Below, one piece after another: positions 1 through 6,775 of a stretch of 8,583 nt of DNA. Position 1 is the first letter of the stretch; each line of letters opens with the position of its first letter. A program made the translations under genes and the position numbers. The DNA is from PVC group bacterium (GTDB lineage Bacteria; Verrucomicrobiota; Kiritimatiellia; CAIKKV01; PXCX01). The stretch is from NCBI GenBank assembly GCA_003565195.1, contig PXCX01000347.1:1-8583 (forward strand), given 5' to 3'. The notes under the pieces were generated by a model. It did no database searches. It was not told the origin of the DNA and saw only the letters and a list, made by a program, of their open reading frames with translations.

Positions 1-266
1 ACCCGGTGAGGGCGTCCGGTTTTCTGATCCGGCGCATACCAACGCCGTACATAATCCGCGAACAGCCGGTTTAGCTCGGGATCACGCTCCGTGTTGGTCA
101 AAATCAGGTTCGCGTATACCTCGGCCAATTCCCGACCCGGACCGAACATGCGGGCGGCAACGAGATTCAAGCGGGTACGGTTCATGAACCGGGCAATCAC
201 CCCGCCGGTACGCGATTTCGCGATGATATACGGATTGATCAACGCGAATGCAAGTTCGTGTGCCAT
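1..266 (-). CDS. Nucleoside-diphosphate-kinase-fold protein, N-terminal part (cut by window edge)
   Basis: The first 88 codons are present and the 3' end lies outside the window. Residues 4-42 follow the first strand and helix of nucleoside diphosphate kinase: ALINPY (8-13), then GGVIARFMNR (21-30) and LNLVAARMF (33-41), matching the family pattern of IKPD, GEIISRF, LKIVALKM. NDK transfers the gamma phosphate between nucleoside triphosphates and diphosphates. The family's conserved Lys and Asp of the KPD motif are replaced by Asn11 and Tyr13, so this is a divergent member; the catalytic histidine region is not visible. The start at 264-266 is supported by GAGG (272-275 on the + strand read in reverse) five bases upstream. 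It lies 15 nt after the DUF1080 stop, so the two are probably cotranscribed. The fold is fairly sure; kinase activity is not. Confidence 0.7.
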   Translation of the reverse strand, partial: MAHELAFALINPYIIAKSRTGGVIARFMNRTRLNLVAARMFGPGRELAEVYANLILTNTERDPELNRLFADYVRRWYAPDQKTGRPHR

Positions 267-281
267 TGTTGCCTCGCTGAA

Positions 282-1025
282 CTACACCTGGTCGTAGCCC
301 GTGAGCGGACGGTACCAGATATTACGGAAACTGACACGATCGCCGTGGTCCTGCAATTCAAGTGGCAAGGCCGACGCATGTGGTGTATAGCAGGTTGTTT
401 CGCGGTGTTTGGTGGGGCCTTGCAGCTCTCTGCGATGATGCAAGAGGATACCGTTTAACAGGACCGTGACATAAGCCGGTGTGACCAGTTTGTTGTCGCT
501 GAACACAGGCGCTTCCCATACGATGTCGTAGGTTTGCCATGCGCCGGGTTCACGGCATGCATTTACCAGCGGCGGAGATTGCCCGTAAATCGCGCCCATG
601 GTACCGTCGGCGTACGTCGGATTATTGTAGTTGTCAAGAACCTGGATTTCATAAAGGGTCATCAGAAAGACGCCGCTGTTGCCGCGACCCTGGCTTTCCC
701 CAAGTATCTCGGATGGTTCGGACAGTTCCAGATGCAATTGGCAACTGCCGAATTCATGACGTGTCCGGATGTTACCGCTGCGCGGCACAACTTCCATACA
801 GCCGTTTTCGAGTTTCCATCCGGCCGGTTCGCCATCTTGCTTTGTCCATCCATCCAGACTCTGTCCGTCAAACAGCATGACGGCATCGGATGGAGGGGTT
901 GCGGGCTGATCGCCGGTGGCGGGTGTTCCAGGCGTAACGATCCGCGGTTGCGGACGCTCGGCGTCATGGACGCGGTAAGGTGAGCCGGGAATGTAGGGTG
1001 TGTCATTGTAACCTGTGTTTGCCAT
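282..1025 (-). CDS. DUF1080 protein (3-keto-disaccharide hydrolase-like domain)
   Basis: This 247-residue protein carries a DUF1080 jelly-roll domain, related in fold to concanavalin-type lectins and glycosidases. Members have been renamed 3-keto-disaccharide hydrolases. Visible hallmarks are LFDGQSLDGW (51-60), GRGNSGVFL with YEIQVLD (113-131) and the usual end RVSFRNIWYRPL (230-241). Residues 1-48 form a Pro- and Gly-rich lead starting MANTGYNDTPY. There is no signal peptide or lipobox, unlike many DUF1080 proteins, so it is probably cytoplasmic unless exported another way. The start at 1025 is chosen because AGGAAGGA lies 8 nt upstream; an in-frame ATG at 1061 has no comparable site. The stop is TAG. 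A 67-nt gap separates it from the MFS gene upstream; the only promoter-like sequence there is weak (TTGCAG with a poor -10). The substrate is unknown. Confidence 0.85.
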   Translation of the reverse strand: MANTGYNDTPYIPGSPYRVHDAERPQPRIVTPGTPATGDQPATPPSDAVMLFDGQSLDGWTKQDGEPAGWKLENGCMEVVPRSGNIRTRHEFGSCQLHLELSEPSEILGESQGRGNSGVFLMTLYEIQVLDNYNNPTYADGTMGAIYGQSPPLVNACREPGAWQTYDIVWEAPVFSDNKLVTPAYVTVLLNGILLHHRRELQGPTKHRETTCYTPHASALPLELQDHGDRVSFRNIWYRPLTGYDQV

Positions 1026-1033
1026 GGATGGAT

Positions 1034-1041
1034 TCCTTCCT
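1034..1041 (-). promoter_or_regulatory. Ribosome binding site that sets the DUF1080 start
   Basis: On the minus strand this reads AGGAAGGA, eight bases before the ATG at 1025. It decides between that start and an in-frame ATG 36 bases further upstream, which is preceded only by TTGATTGA. Confidence 0.7.
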
Positions 1042-1092
1042 GTTGGAGCGCATTCAATCAAGACTTAAAACGAAAGCGTATATAAAACCATA

Positions 1093-2322
1093 TTACGGAT
1101 CATTCTGCAAGCTTTGTTTGGTGTTCTGGTGGTCCTGTCGCGCGGTTCGCCAGGCCAGCAAGGCGGTGATGACCAGTAACGGTAAACTTAAGCGCAGGAT
1201 GTGCAAGACAGGTTGCGGATCGTCGGCGGGGAACCGGTCAAGATAATAGCCGCCCAGGATAAACATGGTTTCGCCCAACCCCCATGAACCGCCGATTACG
1301 AGGCCCATACGCAAACGTTGCGAACAACCGCGCGCCTGGCGCGCCAGCACAACCACCATCGGGAATGCGCTGCCGACGGTTATTCCGACACCCAAACCCC
1401 AAGCTGGAGCCCATGCCAGTTCGGTCACGCGTGTTAACTGCCAGATCATCGGTAAGGCGGCGATCGTCAACCATGTCAGTATCCGGGCGGCACCGATGCG
1501 ATCGGCGAGACAACCCCATCCGAGCGCGCCCACGGCACCGGTGATTCCGGTCGCGAATACGGTCGTGCCGCCCCAGCCCTGGGCCGGCGCATCAGGAAAC
1601 CGGCGAACCAGCAGGATCGTAATAAAACGGACCAGCAGACACATGGTCACGGCAACACCGATCCCGATTCCGAAAACGGCGGGGAACCCGACCGGTTGTT
1701 CGGACGGCGCTTCTTTCAGGGTAATATGTCCTTCCAGCCGGTGTAATCCGCTCCAGGCAACTGCAACCATCAAGAGCAACGCCGGCGCAAACAGCAACCA
1801 GAAAAGGTGCAACCCACGCATCTCAACCCATAGACCGGCCATCATGCTGCCGGATGCGAATCCCAGGTAGCCCGCGGCCATGAACAAACCGACGGCTGCC
1901 CCGGCATGCCGGCCGCCGAGACTTTGTACGGCCAACGCGGATTCCGGATGCAGAATACCGACACCAAGCGCCGCGATCAATAACATGATGGTGACGACTG
2001 GAAACGATTGTGTTAATCCGATTAAACTGGTAAATGCCGCTGCAAGGGGTGCCCATAACAATAAGATCGGCAATCCGCGCCGCGGCAACAGCCAGCCAGA
2101 CACCGGCTGGATCAGGTTGACCAACAGCGCCCAGCCTCCAATTAATAGCGCAATGGTCCCAATACGTGCATTCAAATGCGATGTCAAGGTCGGTTGGGGT
2201 AGGGGGATCAGGATGCCGCCATAGAAATCGATCATGAAATGCAGGGCAACCAGAATCAATAATGCGGCCAGCGGATGGCGGCGGGCACGGTTCTGGGCGT
2301 CGGAAAGATCGTTGGCAGGCAT
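1093..2322 (-). CDS. MFS transporter, fosmidomycin-resistance (Fsr)-like
   Basis: This is a 409-residue, strongly hydrophobic inner-membrane protein of the length and pattern expected for a 12-helix major facilitator. The first helix (about 18-40) contains HFMIDFYGG. GILHPESALAVQSLG (122-136) followed by GLFMAAGYLGFASGS (145-159) resembles Fsr-type carriers, which have FHPEG and a glycine-rich helix there. A motif-A-like loop, GWGCLADRIGAAR (268-280), lies between helices 8 and 9. A short soluble stretch at about 193-212 divides the two halves, and the C-terminal tail is polar. The start codon is 3 nt after the larC stop, so translation is probably coupled. The substrate cannot be read from the sequence. 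Position suggests a link to the nickel-pincer cofactor, to nickel, or to a hydroxy acid handled by a LarA-type enzyme, but Fsr-like proteins are usually exporters. Confidence 0.85.
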   Translation of the reverse strand: MPANDLSDAQNRARRHPLAALLILVALHFMIDFYGGILIPLPQPTLTSHLNARIGTIALLIGGWALLVNLIQPVSGWLLPRRGLPILLLWAPLAAAFTSLIGLTQSFPVVTIMLLIAALGVGILHPESALAVQSLGGRHAGAAVGLFMAAGYLGFASGSMMAGLWVEMRGLHLFWLLFAPALLLMVAVAWSGLHRLEGHITLKEAPSEQPVGFPAVFGIGIGVAVTMCLLVRFITILLVRRFPDAPAQGWGGTTVFATGITGAVGALGWGCLADRIGAARILTWLTIAALPMIWQLTRVTELAWAPAWGLGVGITVGSAFPMVVVLARQARGCSQRLRMGLVIGGSWGLGETMFILGGYYLDRFPADDPQPVLHILRLSLPLLVITALLAWRTARQDHQNTKQSLQNDP

Positions 2323-2325
2323 ATA

Positions 2326-3711
2326 TTATGCAGTACCTTTTCTTGAGTGAAACGCTGCCATAGCCGCCGTATAAACGTCGCGGATCGAAACGTGGTGATC
2401 CAGGGCAGCCTGCCGGCAATCTTCGTATTCGGGTGCATGAACGCAGTCCCGGCCATCACGGCTGCCTATCTTTATTCGAACTGTTCCGTAAGCTGTTATG
2501 ACCTCATGATGCCTGCGGCTGAGTGTTTCTCTCTCCCAAGTGCGCCAGCGAATACCGAAAGTTGTCGTTTCGGCAAACAGCAGATTCATCAACTGTGCAC
2601 GGTTGTCGGGACGGCACAGGACCGTCAGCAGACAGCCGGGCCGCATTTTTTTCATTTGTATCGGAGTTATAAACGCATCCAGGGCGCCTGCCTCAAGAAG
2701 GCGCGGAATCAGGGGACCGATCCATTCCGGGGTCATATCATCGAGCTGGCATGCCAGTTCCAGACATGATGTGACGGTGTCGTCAGATGTTTTTACGGTG
2801 TCAACCGTCATCAGGGTTGCCCGCAGCAAATTAGGCCGTCCCTGCAGGGTCCGTGTACCGAACCCGTGGCCGGCACCCAGAATACGACAGGTTTGCGACG
2901 ATGATGACGGGGTATGCCAAGCCGTCAAGATGGCAGCGCCCGTGGGCGTGACCAGCTCATATGGTTCGTCGGTGCGAATCACCGGAAAGTCGCGCAGTAA
3001 TTCAACCGTTGCCGGCGCAGGAATGGGTAGGATTCCATGATCGCATACAAATGTACCGCTTCCCATCGGCAGGGGCGATACATGAACCGCATCGATTTCC
3101 AATCGGTAATGTGCCAGGCAACAGCCGACGATGTCTAATATCGAGTCCAGGGCGCCAACTTCATGGAAATGGATGGTCTCCGGGTCGCAATGGTGGACAC
3201 GCGCTTCGGCTTCGGCCAAACGTTGAAAAACCGTCATGCTCGCTTCCTTCACCGCTGACGGCAAGGAACTGGTTTCAATCAGGCGATGAATATCGTGTAA
3301 TCCGCGCGCACCGTGTTGTTTGGGATGACACACTGATTGACGACTATTGCATGAATTCTGGAGATCACCTTCCGCATGAGGGGTTTGATGAGAGTGTTCG
3401 TGCTCATGCGGATGGGCATGTTGATGGGCGTGGGCATGATGGTCGTGCGCATGCGAATGACCGGATTCGGAGGGTCCGGTCCCGTTGTGGGCCGGCGGCT
3501 GCGCGGGTTCGATCGCAGGCAGCGCTATATTCAATCGCAATCCGTGTAATCCCGAAGCGGAACACGGTTCCGCAGTCATTTGAAATTCTCCGATTCCAAG
3601 CGATGAAAGATCGTGATTTAACCGATGTCGATCGACGCCCAGATCAAGCATGGCCGCCAGGATCATGTCGCCGGCCGCTCCGCCAACACTATCGAATGCT
3701 AGAATTCTCAT
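2326..3711 (-). CDS. larC: LarC, nickel insertion protein for the nickel-pincer nucleotide cofactor
   Basis: LarC is the CTP-dependent cyclometallase that inserts nickel into pyridinium-3,5-bisthiocarboxylic acid mononucleotide, the last step of NPN cofactor synthesis. The 461-residue protein is full length. Recognisable blocks are FDSVGGAAGDM (6-16), FHEVGALDSILDIVG (182-196), LVTPTGAAIL (253-262), GAGHGFGT (279-286), QLDDMTPEWIG (322-332) and ITPIQMKKMRPG (348-359). Residues 85-112 form a histidine-rich insert likely to bind nickel. In Lactiplantibacillus plantarum the protein is made from larC1 and larC2 by a programmed frameshift; here it is one uninterrupted frame. Just before the ATG at 3711 there is only a weak GAG as ribosome binding site. 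A lone TACAAT on the minus strand (3734-3739) could be a -10 box but has no good -35. It is followed at 3 nt by the MFS gene and preceded by larB and an inverted-repeat element. Confidence 0.93.
   Translation of the reverse strand: MRILAFDSVGGAAGDMILAAMLDLGVDRHRLNHDLSSLGIGEFQMTAEPCSASGLHGLRLNIALPAIEPAQPPAHNGTGPSESGHSHAHDHHAHAHQHAHPHEHEHSHQTPHAEGDLQNSCNSRQSVCHPKQHGARGLHDIHRLIETSSLPSAVKEASMTVFQRLAEAEARVHHCDPETIHFHEVGALDSILDIVGCCLAHYRLEIDAVHVSPLPMGSGTFVCDHGILPIPAPATVELLRDFPVIRTDEPYELVTPTGAAILTAWHTPSSSSQTCRILGAGHGFGTRTLQGRPNLLRATLMTVDTVKTSDDTVTSCLELACQLDDMTPEWIGPLIPRLLEAGALDAFITPIQMKKMRPGCLLTVLCRPDNRAQLMNLLFAETTTFGIRWRTWERETLSRRHHEVITAYGTVRIKIGSRDGRDCVHAPEYEDCRQAALDHHVSIRDVYTAAMAAFHSRKGTA
3376..3459 (-). 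other. Histidine-rich segment of LarC
   Basis: Residues 85-112 of LarC contain 14 histidines in 28 positions, in HSHAHDHHAHAHQHAH and HEHEHSH runs. Such stretches are known in LarC and other nickel chaperones, where they are thought to hold Ni(II) before delivery. Low complexity also makes this the part of the gene most prone to expansion or contraction. Confidence 0.85.
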
Positions 3712-3769
3712 AAGATGTACTCGCTAGCATCCAATTGTAAGGCTGGAATGTCATTGACGTGTGTATCAA

Positions 3770-3886
3770 TCGAGACTCTTGCAAAACCTTCCGCATCAGA
3801 ACGGCGGCAGCGGCGTGCATACGCCCGGTTTCGGCGCTGGATGGTCGCGGGCCTCGGCGACTGCTGAGGTTTTGCAAGAGGCTCGA
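3770..3886. repeat. 117-bp inverted-repeat (MITE-like or structured RNA) element between larB and larC
   Basis: The ends TCGAGACTCTTGCAAAACCT (3770-3789) and AGGTTTTGCAAGAGGCTCGA (3867-3886) are complementary over 20 nt with one mismatch. The outermost TCGA can be read as part of the arms or as a 4-bp target duplication around a 109-bp core (3774-3882). Inside are two further perfect small dyads: GGCGT-GCAT-ACGCC (3812-3825) and GTCGC-8 nt-GCGAC (3844-3861), so a transcript would fold into a long stem crowned by smaller hairpins. The element ends at the base next to the larB TGA and fills two thirds of the larB-larC gap. It encodes no convincing protein. It could be a non-autonomous mobile element, an insertion-sequence remnant, or an mRNA processing or stability structure. 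Confidence 0.7.
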
Positions 3887-4639
3887 TCATTTTCGGGATT
3901 CAGAATTGCGGTTGATCATGGCGGCGGCGACCCCGGCGCCGTAGCCGTTATCGATGTTGACCACGGTAATACCGGGAGCACATGATGTCAGCATGGCGAA
4001 CAGTGCGGTGTATCCGCCGGCGCCGGTCCCGTATCCGATACTGGCGGGCACCGCAATCAGGGGACAATCGATCAGACCACCGATAACCGATGGCAAGGCG
4101 CCTTCCATTCCGGCGACTGCGATAACGACGCGTGCCGACCGCAAAAGATCCAGATGACGGAATAAACGATGGATTCCGGCCACCCCGATATCGAACCGTC
4201 GTTCTATCCGAGCGCCCATTCGTTCGGCGGTCAGAGCCGCTTCTTCGGCAACCGGGATATCGGTGGTGCCGCCACTGACGACGGCGACCAGGCCATCGGG
4301 ATGGGGCAGGGGAGCGCAGTCGACCGTCAGGATACGCGACTGCGCGTGATAGGATGCCTCGGGTAACGCTTCGCTGATGGCTTTCGCCTGATCGGGATCG
4401 ACACGTGTCACCATCGCATTCTGGCCCGCATCATTCATGGTGCGACAGATGGCCGTAATTTGGTCGGCGCTTTTGCCGGGCGCATAGATGGCTTCTGGTA
4501 ATCCGCGCCGCGGCATGCGTCCCGTGTCGAGCTGGGCGAACTCGAGATTTGCCCGGGCACACGGATCGAGTTTGGCGGCTGCCTGTTCCGGGGTCAGCGC
4601 GCCGGATTGTACCTGTGTTAGAATCTCGAGGATATTCAT
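3887..4639 (-). CDS. larB: LarB, pyridinium-3,5-biscarboxylic acid mononucleotide synthase
   Basis: LarB carries out the first step of NPN cofactor synthesis: it carboxylates the pyridine ring of nicotinic acid adenine dinucleotide and releases AMP. The 250-residue protein has the usual N-terminal part with LDTGRMPRRGLPEAIYAPGK (37-56) and a C-terminal PurE-like domain from about 115, with VVSGGTTDIPVAEEAA (120-135), AVAGMEGALPSVIGG (174-188) and PASIGYGTGAGG (198-209). Cys220 in SCAPGITVVNIDNG corresponds to the catalytic cysteine that forms the substrate adduct. Its ATG overlaps the glyS TGA in an ATGA arrangement, so it is very probably translated by coupling to glyS. The TGA stop directly abuts the inverted-repeat element. 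PurE itself is excluded by the LarB-specific N-terminal half. Confidence 0.93.
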   Translation of the reverse strand: MNILEILTQVQSGALTPEQAAAKLDPCARANLEFAQLDTGRMPRRGLPEAIYAPGKSADQITAICRTMNDAGQNAMVTRVDPDQAKAISEALPEASYHAQSRILTVDCAPLPHPDGLVAVVSGGTTDIPVAEEAALTAERMGARIERRFDIGVAGIHRLFRHLDLLRSARVVIAVAGMEGALPSVIGGLIDCPLIAVPASIGYGTGAGGYTALFAMLTSCAPGITVVNIDNGYGAGVAAAMINRNSESRK

Positions 4640-6078
4640 GGCTCGATCTGTTCTTCCATGGTTGGCATCAATTCGGCCAGCGGAACCCTTGTCTGCTGCA
4701 TCGAATCCCGATCGCGCAATGTTACGGTATCGTCTTCAAGCGTCTGGAAATCGATAGTGACACCGAAAGGCGTGCCGATCTCATCCTGGCGCCGGTACCG
4801 GCGTCCGATCGCCCCGGTTTGATCCCAGAAACAATTCCAGCGCCGTCGCAATTGTTCATAGACGATCCGGGCTTTTGCCACCAGTTCCGGCTTGTTTTTG
4901 ACCAGCGGAAAGACGCCTGCCTTGACCGGCGCAATCCGGGGCGAAAACCGCATCACGGTTCGTGCTTCATACCCTTCCGGGGGCCGTTTTGCGTCCGGTT
5001 CCGCCGGCCGCGGTTCACCATCGGTATTGTTCTTGGGAATCCATTCTTCGTGATAGGCATCACATAACAACGCCAAGGCTATCCGGTCGACGCCCGCCGA
5101 TGGTTCGATCACGTGCGGAACAAACCGTTCATTAGTTTCCGGATCGAAATAATCCTGTGATTTACCGCTGTATTCGGCATGGCGACTTAAATCGTAATTG
5201 CCGCGTGCGGCAATTCCTTCCAATTCCTGAACCCCGAACGGAAACGCGTACTTGATGTCGACGCAGGCAACCGCGTAATGGGCCAATTCATCCGGAGGAT
5301 ACGTGAAAGCCTCGAGCGAATCGGCCGGCAAACCGATCGCGGCATACCATTTGAGCCGTTCCGACACCCAGTATTCATGCCAGGCCACGTCGTCGTCCGG
5401 CTTGATGAAAAATTCCAATTCCATCTGTTCGAATTCACGAGACCGGAATATGTAATTGCGCGGATTAATTTCGTTACGAAACGCTTTTCCGATCTGTGCG
5501 ATACCGAACGGCACTTTCATGCGCGATACGGTGAGAATTTGTGAAAAGTCGGCAAAAATACCCTGGGCGGTTTCCGGCCGCAAATAAGCCGTCGCTGATT
5601 CATCGGCGACCGGTCCAATCTGGGTTTTGAACATCAGGTTAAACGCACGTGGTTCCGTCAAATTCTTCGATCCGCAGGCCGTGCAAACCACTCCTTCCGG
5701 TAGCGATAGACGGCCATCGGCTTCTTGCAATTGCGCATTTTGTTCTTCACACAGCGCATCGGCTTTGTAGCGAAGGCGGCAGTCGCGACAATCGACCATC
5801 GGATCTGCAAAACCGCCCACGTGGCCCGACGCCTCCCAAACACGCGGATGCATGATGATCGAGGCATCCAACCCGGTCACGTTATCACGTTCCCGGACCA
5901 TGTTACGCCACCATAAATCCCGGATATTGTCTTTCAGTTCACAGCCCAGGGGGCCATAATCCCAAAACCCGTTAATTCCGCCGTAAATCTCTGAACTCTG
6001 AAAAATGAATCCGCGCCGCTTGCACAGCGACGCCAAAGATTCCATGGTTAAACCATTGTTTGGTGTATTTGTTTTCAT
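4636..6078 (-). CDS. glyS: Glycine--tRNA ligase, single-chain homodimeric type
   Basis: This 480-residue class II synthetase charges tRNA-Gly in the cytoplasm. It is the single-chain alpha2 type also found in eukaryotes, not the bacterial alpha2-beta2 GlyQ/GlyS pair. Features in order are SSEIYGGINGFWDYGPLG (28-45), a zinc-ribbon-like set of cysteines C97, C100, C132 and C135, motif 2 FRNEINPRNYIFRSREFEQ (200-218), motif 3 EPSAGVDRIALALL (325-338), and a C-terminal anticodon-binding domain from about 370 with TGAIGRRYRRQDEIGTPFGV (421-440). No clear Shine-Dalgarno sequence precedes the ATG at 6078. An internal ATG at residue 12 also lacks one, so the start is the less certain part. It is the first gene of the minus-strand block and overlaps larB by 4 nt. 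No T-box leader is evident in the 253 nt upstream. Confidence 0.96.
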   Translation of the reverse strand: MKTNTPNNGLTMESLASLCKRRGFIFQSSEIYGGINGFWDYGPLGCELKDNIRDLWWRNMVRERDNVTGLDASIIMHPRVWEASGHVGGFADPMVDCRDCRLRYKADALCEEQNAQLQEADGRLSLPEGVVCTACGSKNLTEPRAFNLMFKTQIGPVADESATAYLRPETAQGIFADFSQILTVSRMKVPFGIAQIGKAFRNEINPRNYIFRSREFEQMELEFFIKPDDDVAWHEYWVSERLKWYAAIGLPADSLEAFTYPPDELAHYAVACVDIKYAFPFGVQELEGIAARGNYDLSRHAEYSGKSQDYFDPETNERFVPHVIEPSAGVDRIALALLCDAYHEEWIPKNNTDGEPRPAEPDAKRPPEGYEARTVMRFSPRIAPVKAGVFPLVKNKPELVAKARIVYEQLRRRWNCFWDQTGAIGRRYRRQDEIGTPFGVTIDFQTLEDDTVTLRDRDSMQQTRVPLAELMPTMEEQIEP

Positions 6079-6265
6079 GGATCAGGATTTTGGCAAGTTC
6101 CCCGTTAAAGTCAAGAGGAAAAGGGTAGTCGAGCAACGCAAACGCATCTAAATAATTGTTTTTGAGGTCGCCGATGATCAGGATTTCGGGTTCTGCAGTC
6201 TGTAGTCTGCGGTTTTGCCGCCTTGGGTATTTCGTCATTCGGTTCAAAAAACTGTTAAAAAAAGC

Positions 6266-6294
6266 TTGCAATCCGTACGGTGCGTTCATATAAT
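6266..6294 (+). promoter_or_regulatory. Sigma-70-type promoter for the rrf2-cysHDN operon
   Basis: TTGCAA (6266-6271) and a perfect TATAAT (6289-6294) are separated by 17 nt. The -10 box lies 37 nt before the rrf2 ATG, leaving a short leader with AAGGAG at 6321-6326. An exact dyad, ATATA-ATC-TATAT (6288-6300), overlaps the -10 box and could be an operator for the Rrf2 protein, though AT-rich dyads of this size arise easily by chance. The rest of the 253-nt divergent interval with glyS (6079-6331) holds no recognisable gene. Confidence 0.7.
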
Positions 6295-6331
6295 CTATAT
6301 CTTCTATCGTTTTACTAGGGAAGGAGACTGA

Positions 6332-6775
6332 ATGAAAATATCGACCAAGGGACGTTATGGGGTTCGTTTCCTGATGGATCTGGCGTTCAGCGGGCGCCAC
6401 AAGAATGTCGCGTTGCGCAAAATCGCCGAGCGCCAGGAGATTTCGGAAAAGTATTTGTGGCAGATTGTGACGCCGTTAAAAAACGCGGGACTCATTCGTT
6501 CGGTGGCCGGTCCCAAGGGCGGTTACATGCTGGTTCGCGATCCGGCATCGATTACGCTGCACGAGATTCTCGACGCGCTTGAAGGCGATGGCGGTCTGGT
6601 CGCATGTCTTCCGGCGGAAGAAACCTGTTCGCGCAGCAATTCGTGCGCCGCCCGCGAGGTATGGAAAGAGGTGGAAGCGCGGATTACGGACGCGCTTGAA
6701 TCCTTTTCGTTGCAAGATCTGGCCATGAAACAACGTAAACATCAGGAAAGCGAGGCGTTAAATTATGTCATCTGA
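6332..6775 (+). CDS. Rrf2-family transcriptional regulator with Fe-S-type cysteines
   Basis: This 147-residue winged-helix regulator begins MKISTKGRYGVRFLMDLA, the classic Rrf2 start. The helix-turn-helix covers about 26-54 (LRKIAERQEISEKYLWQIVTP in two parts), the wing is SVAGPKGGYMLVRDP (57-71), and the dimer helix is at about 106-130. Three cysteines, C92, C99 and C105 (spacing X6, X5), sit where IscR and NsrR bind a [2Fe-2S] or [4Fe-4S] cluster; CymR, the cysteine-metabolism branch, lacks them. The start has AAGGAG five bases upstream. The last 11 nt overlap the cysH start, so it is cotranscribed with sulfate assimilation genes and likely controls them and itself in response to Fe-S, redox or cysteine status. 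The identity of the signal is inference. Confidence 0.9.
   Translation: MKISTKGRYGVRFLMDLAFSGRHKNVALRKIAERQEISEKYLWQIVTPLKNAGLIRSVAGPKGGYMLVRDPASITLHEILDALEGDGGLVACLPAEETCSRSNSCAAREVWKEVEARITDALESFSLQDLAMKQRKHQESEALNYVI

Noticed and set aside
2326..3711. Programmed frameshift in larC
   Set aside because: The gene is one continuous frame carrying both the LarC1 and LarC2 portions, so no frameshift is needed.
2961..3713. 250-codon plus-strand frame opposite larC
   Set aside because: It is antisense to a well-conserved gene, is Arg-, Pro- and His-rich as expected of a shadow frame, and shows no motifs.
3689..3890. Short minus-strand frames across the inverted-repeat element as a transposase remnant
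   Set aside because: About 60 codons with no DDE-type motif or similarity I can recognise. The element ends alone do not prove an insertion sequence.
6209..6221. GCGG-TTTTG-CCGC hairpin as a terminator or riboswitch
   Set aside because: Only four base pairs, and no U-tract directly after it on either strand.
5972..6400. 142-codon open frame on the minus strand across the glyS-rrf2 interval
   Set aside because: It overlaps the glyS 5' end and the rrf2 5' end in other frames, has no ribosome binding site and matches no family I know. It looks like a chance frame.
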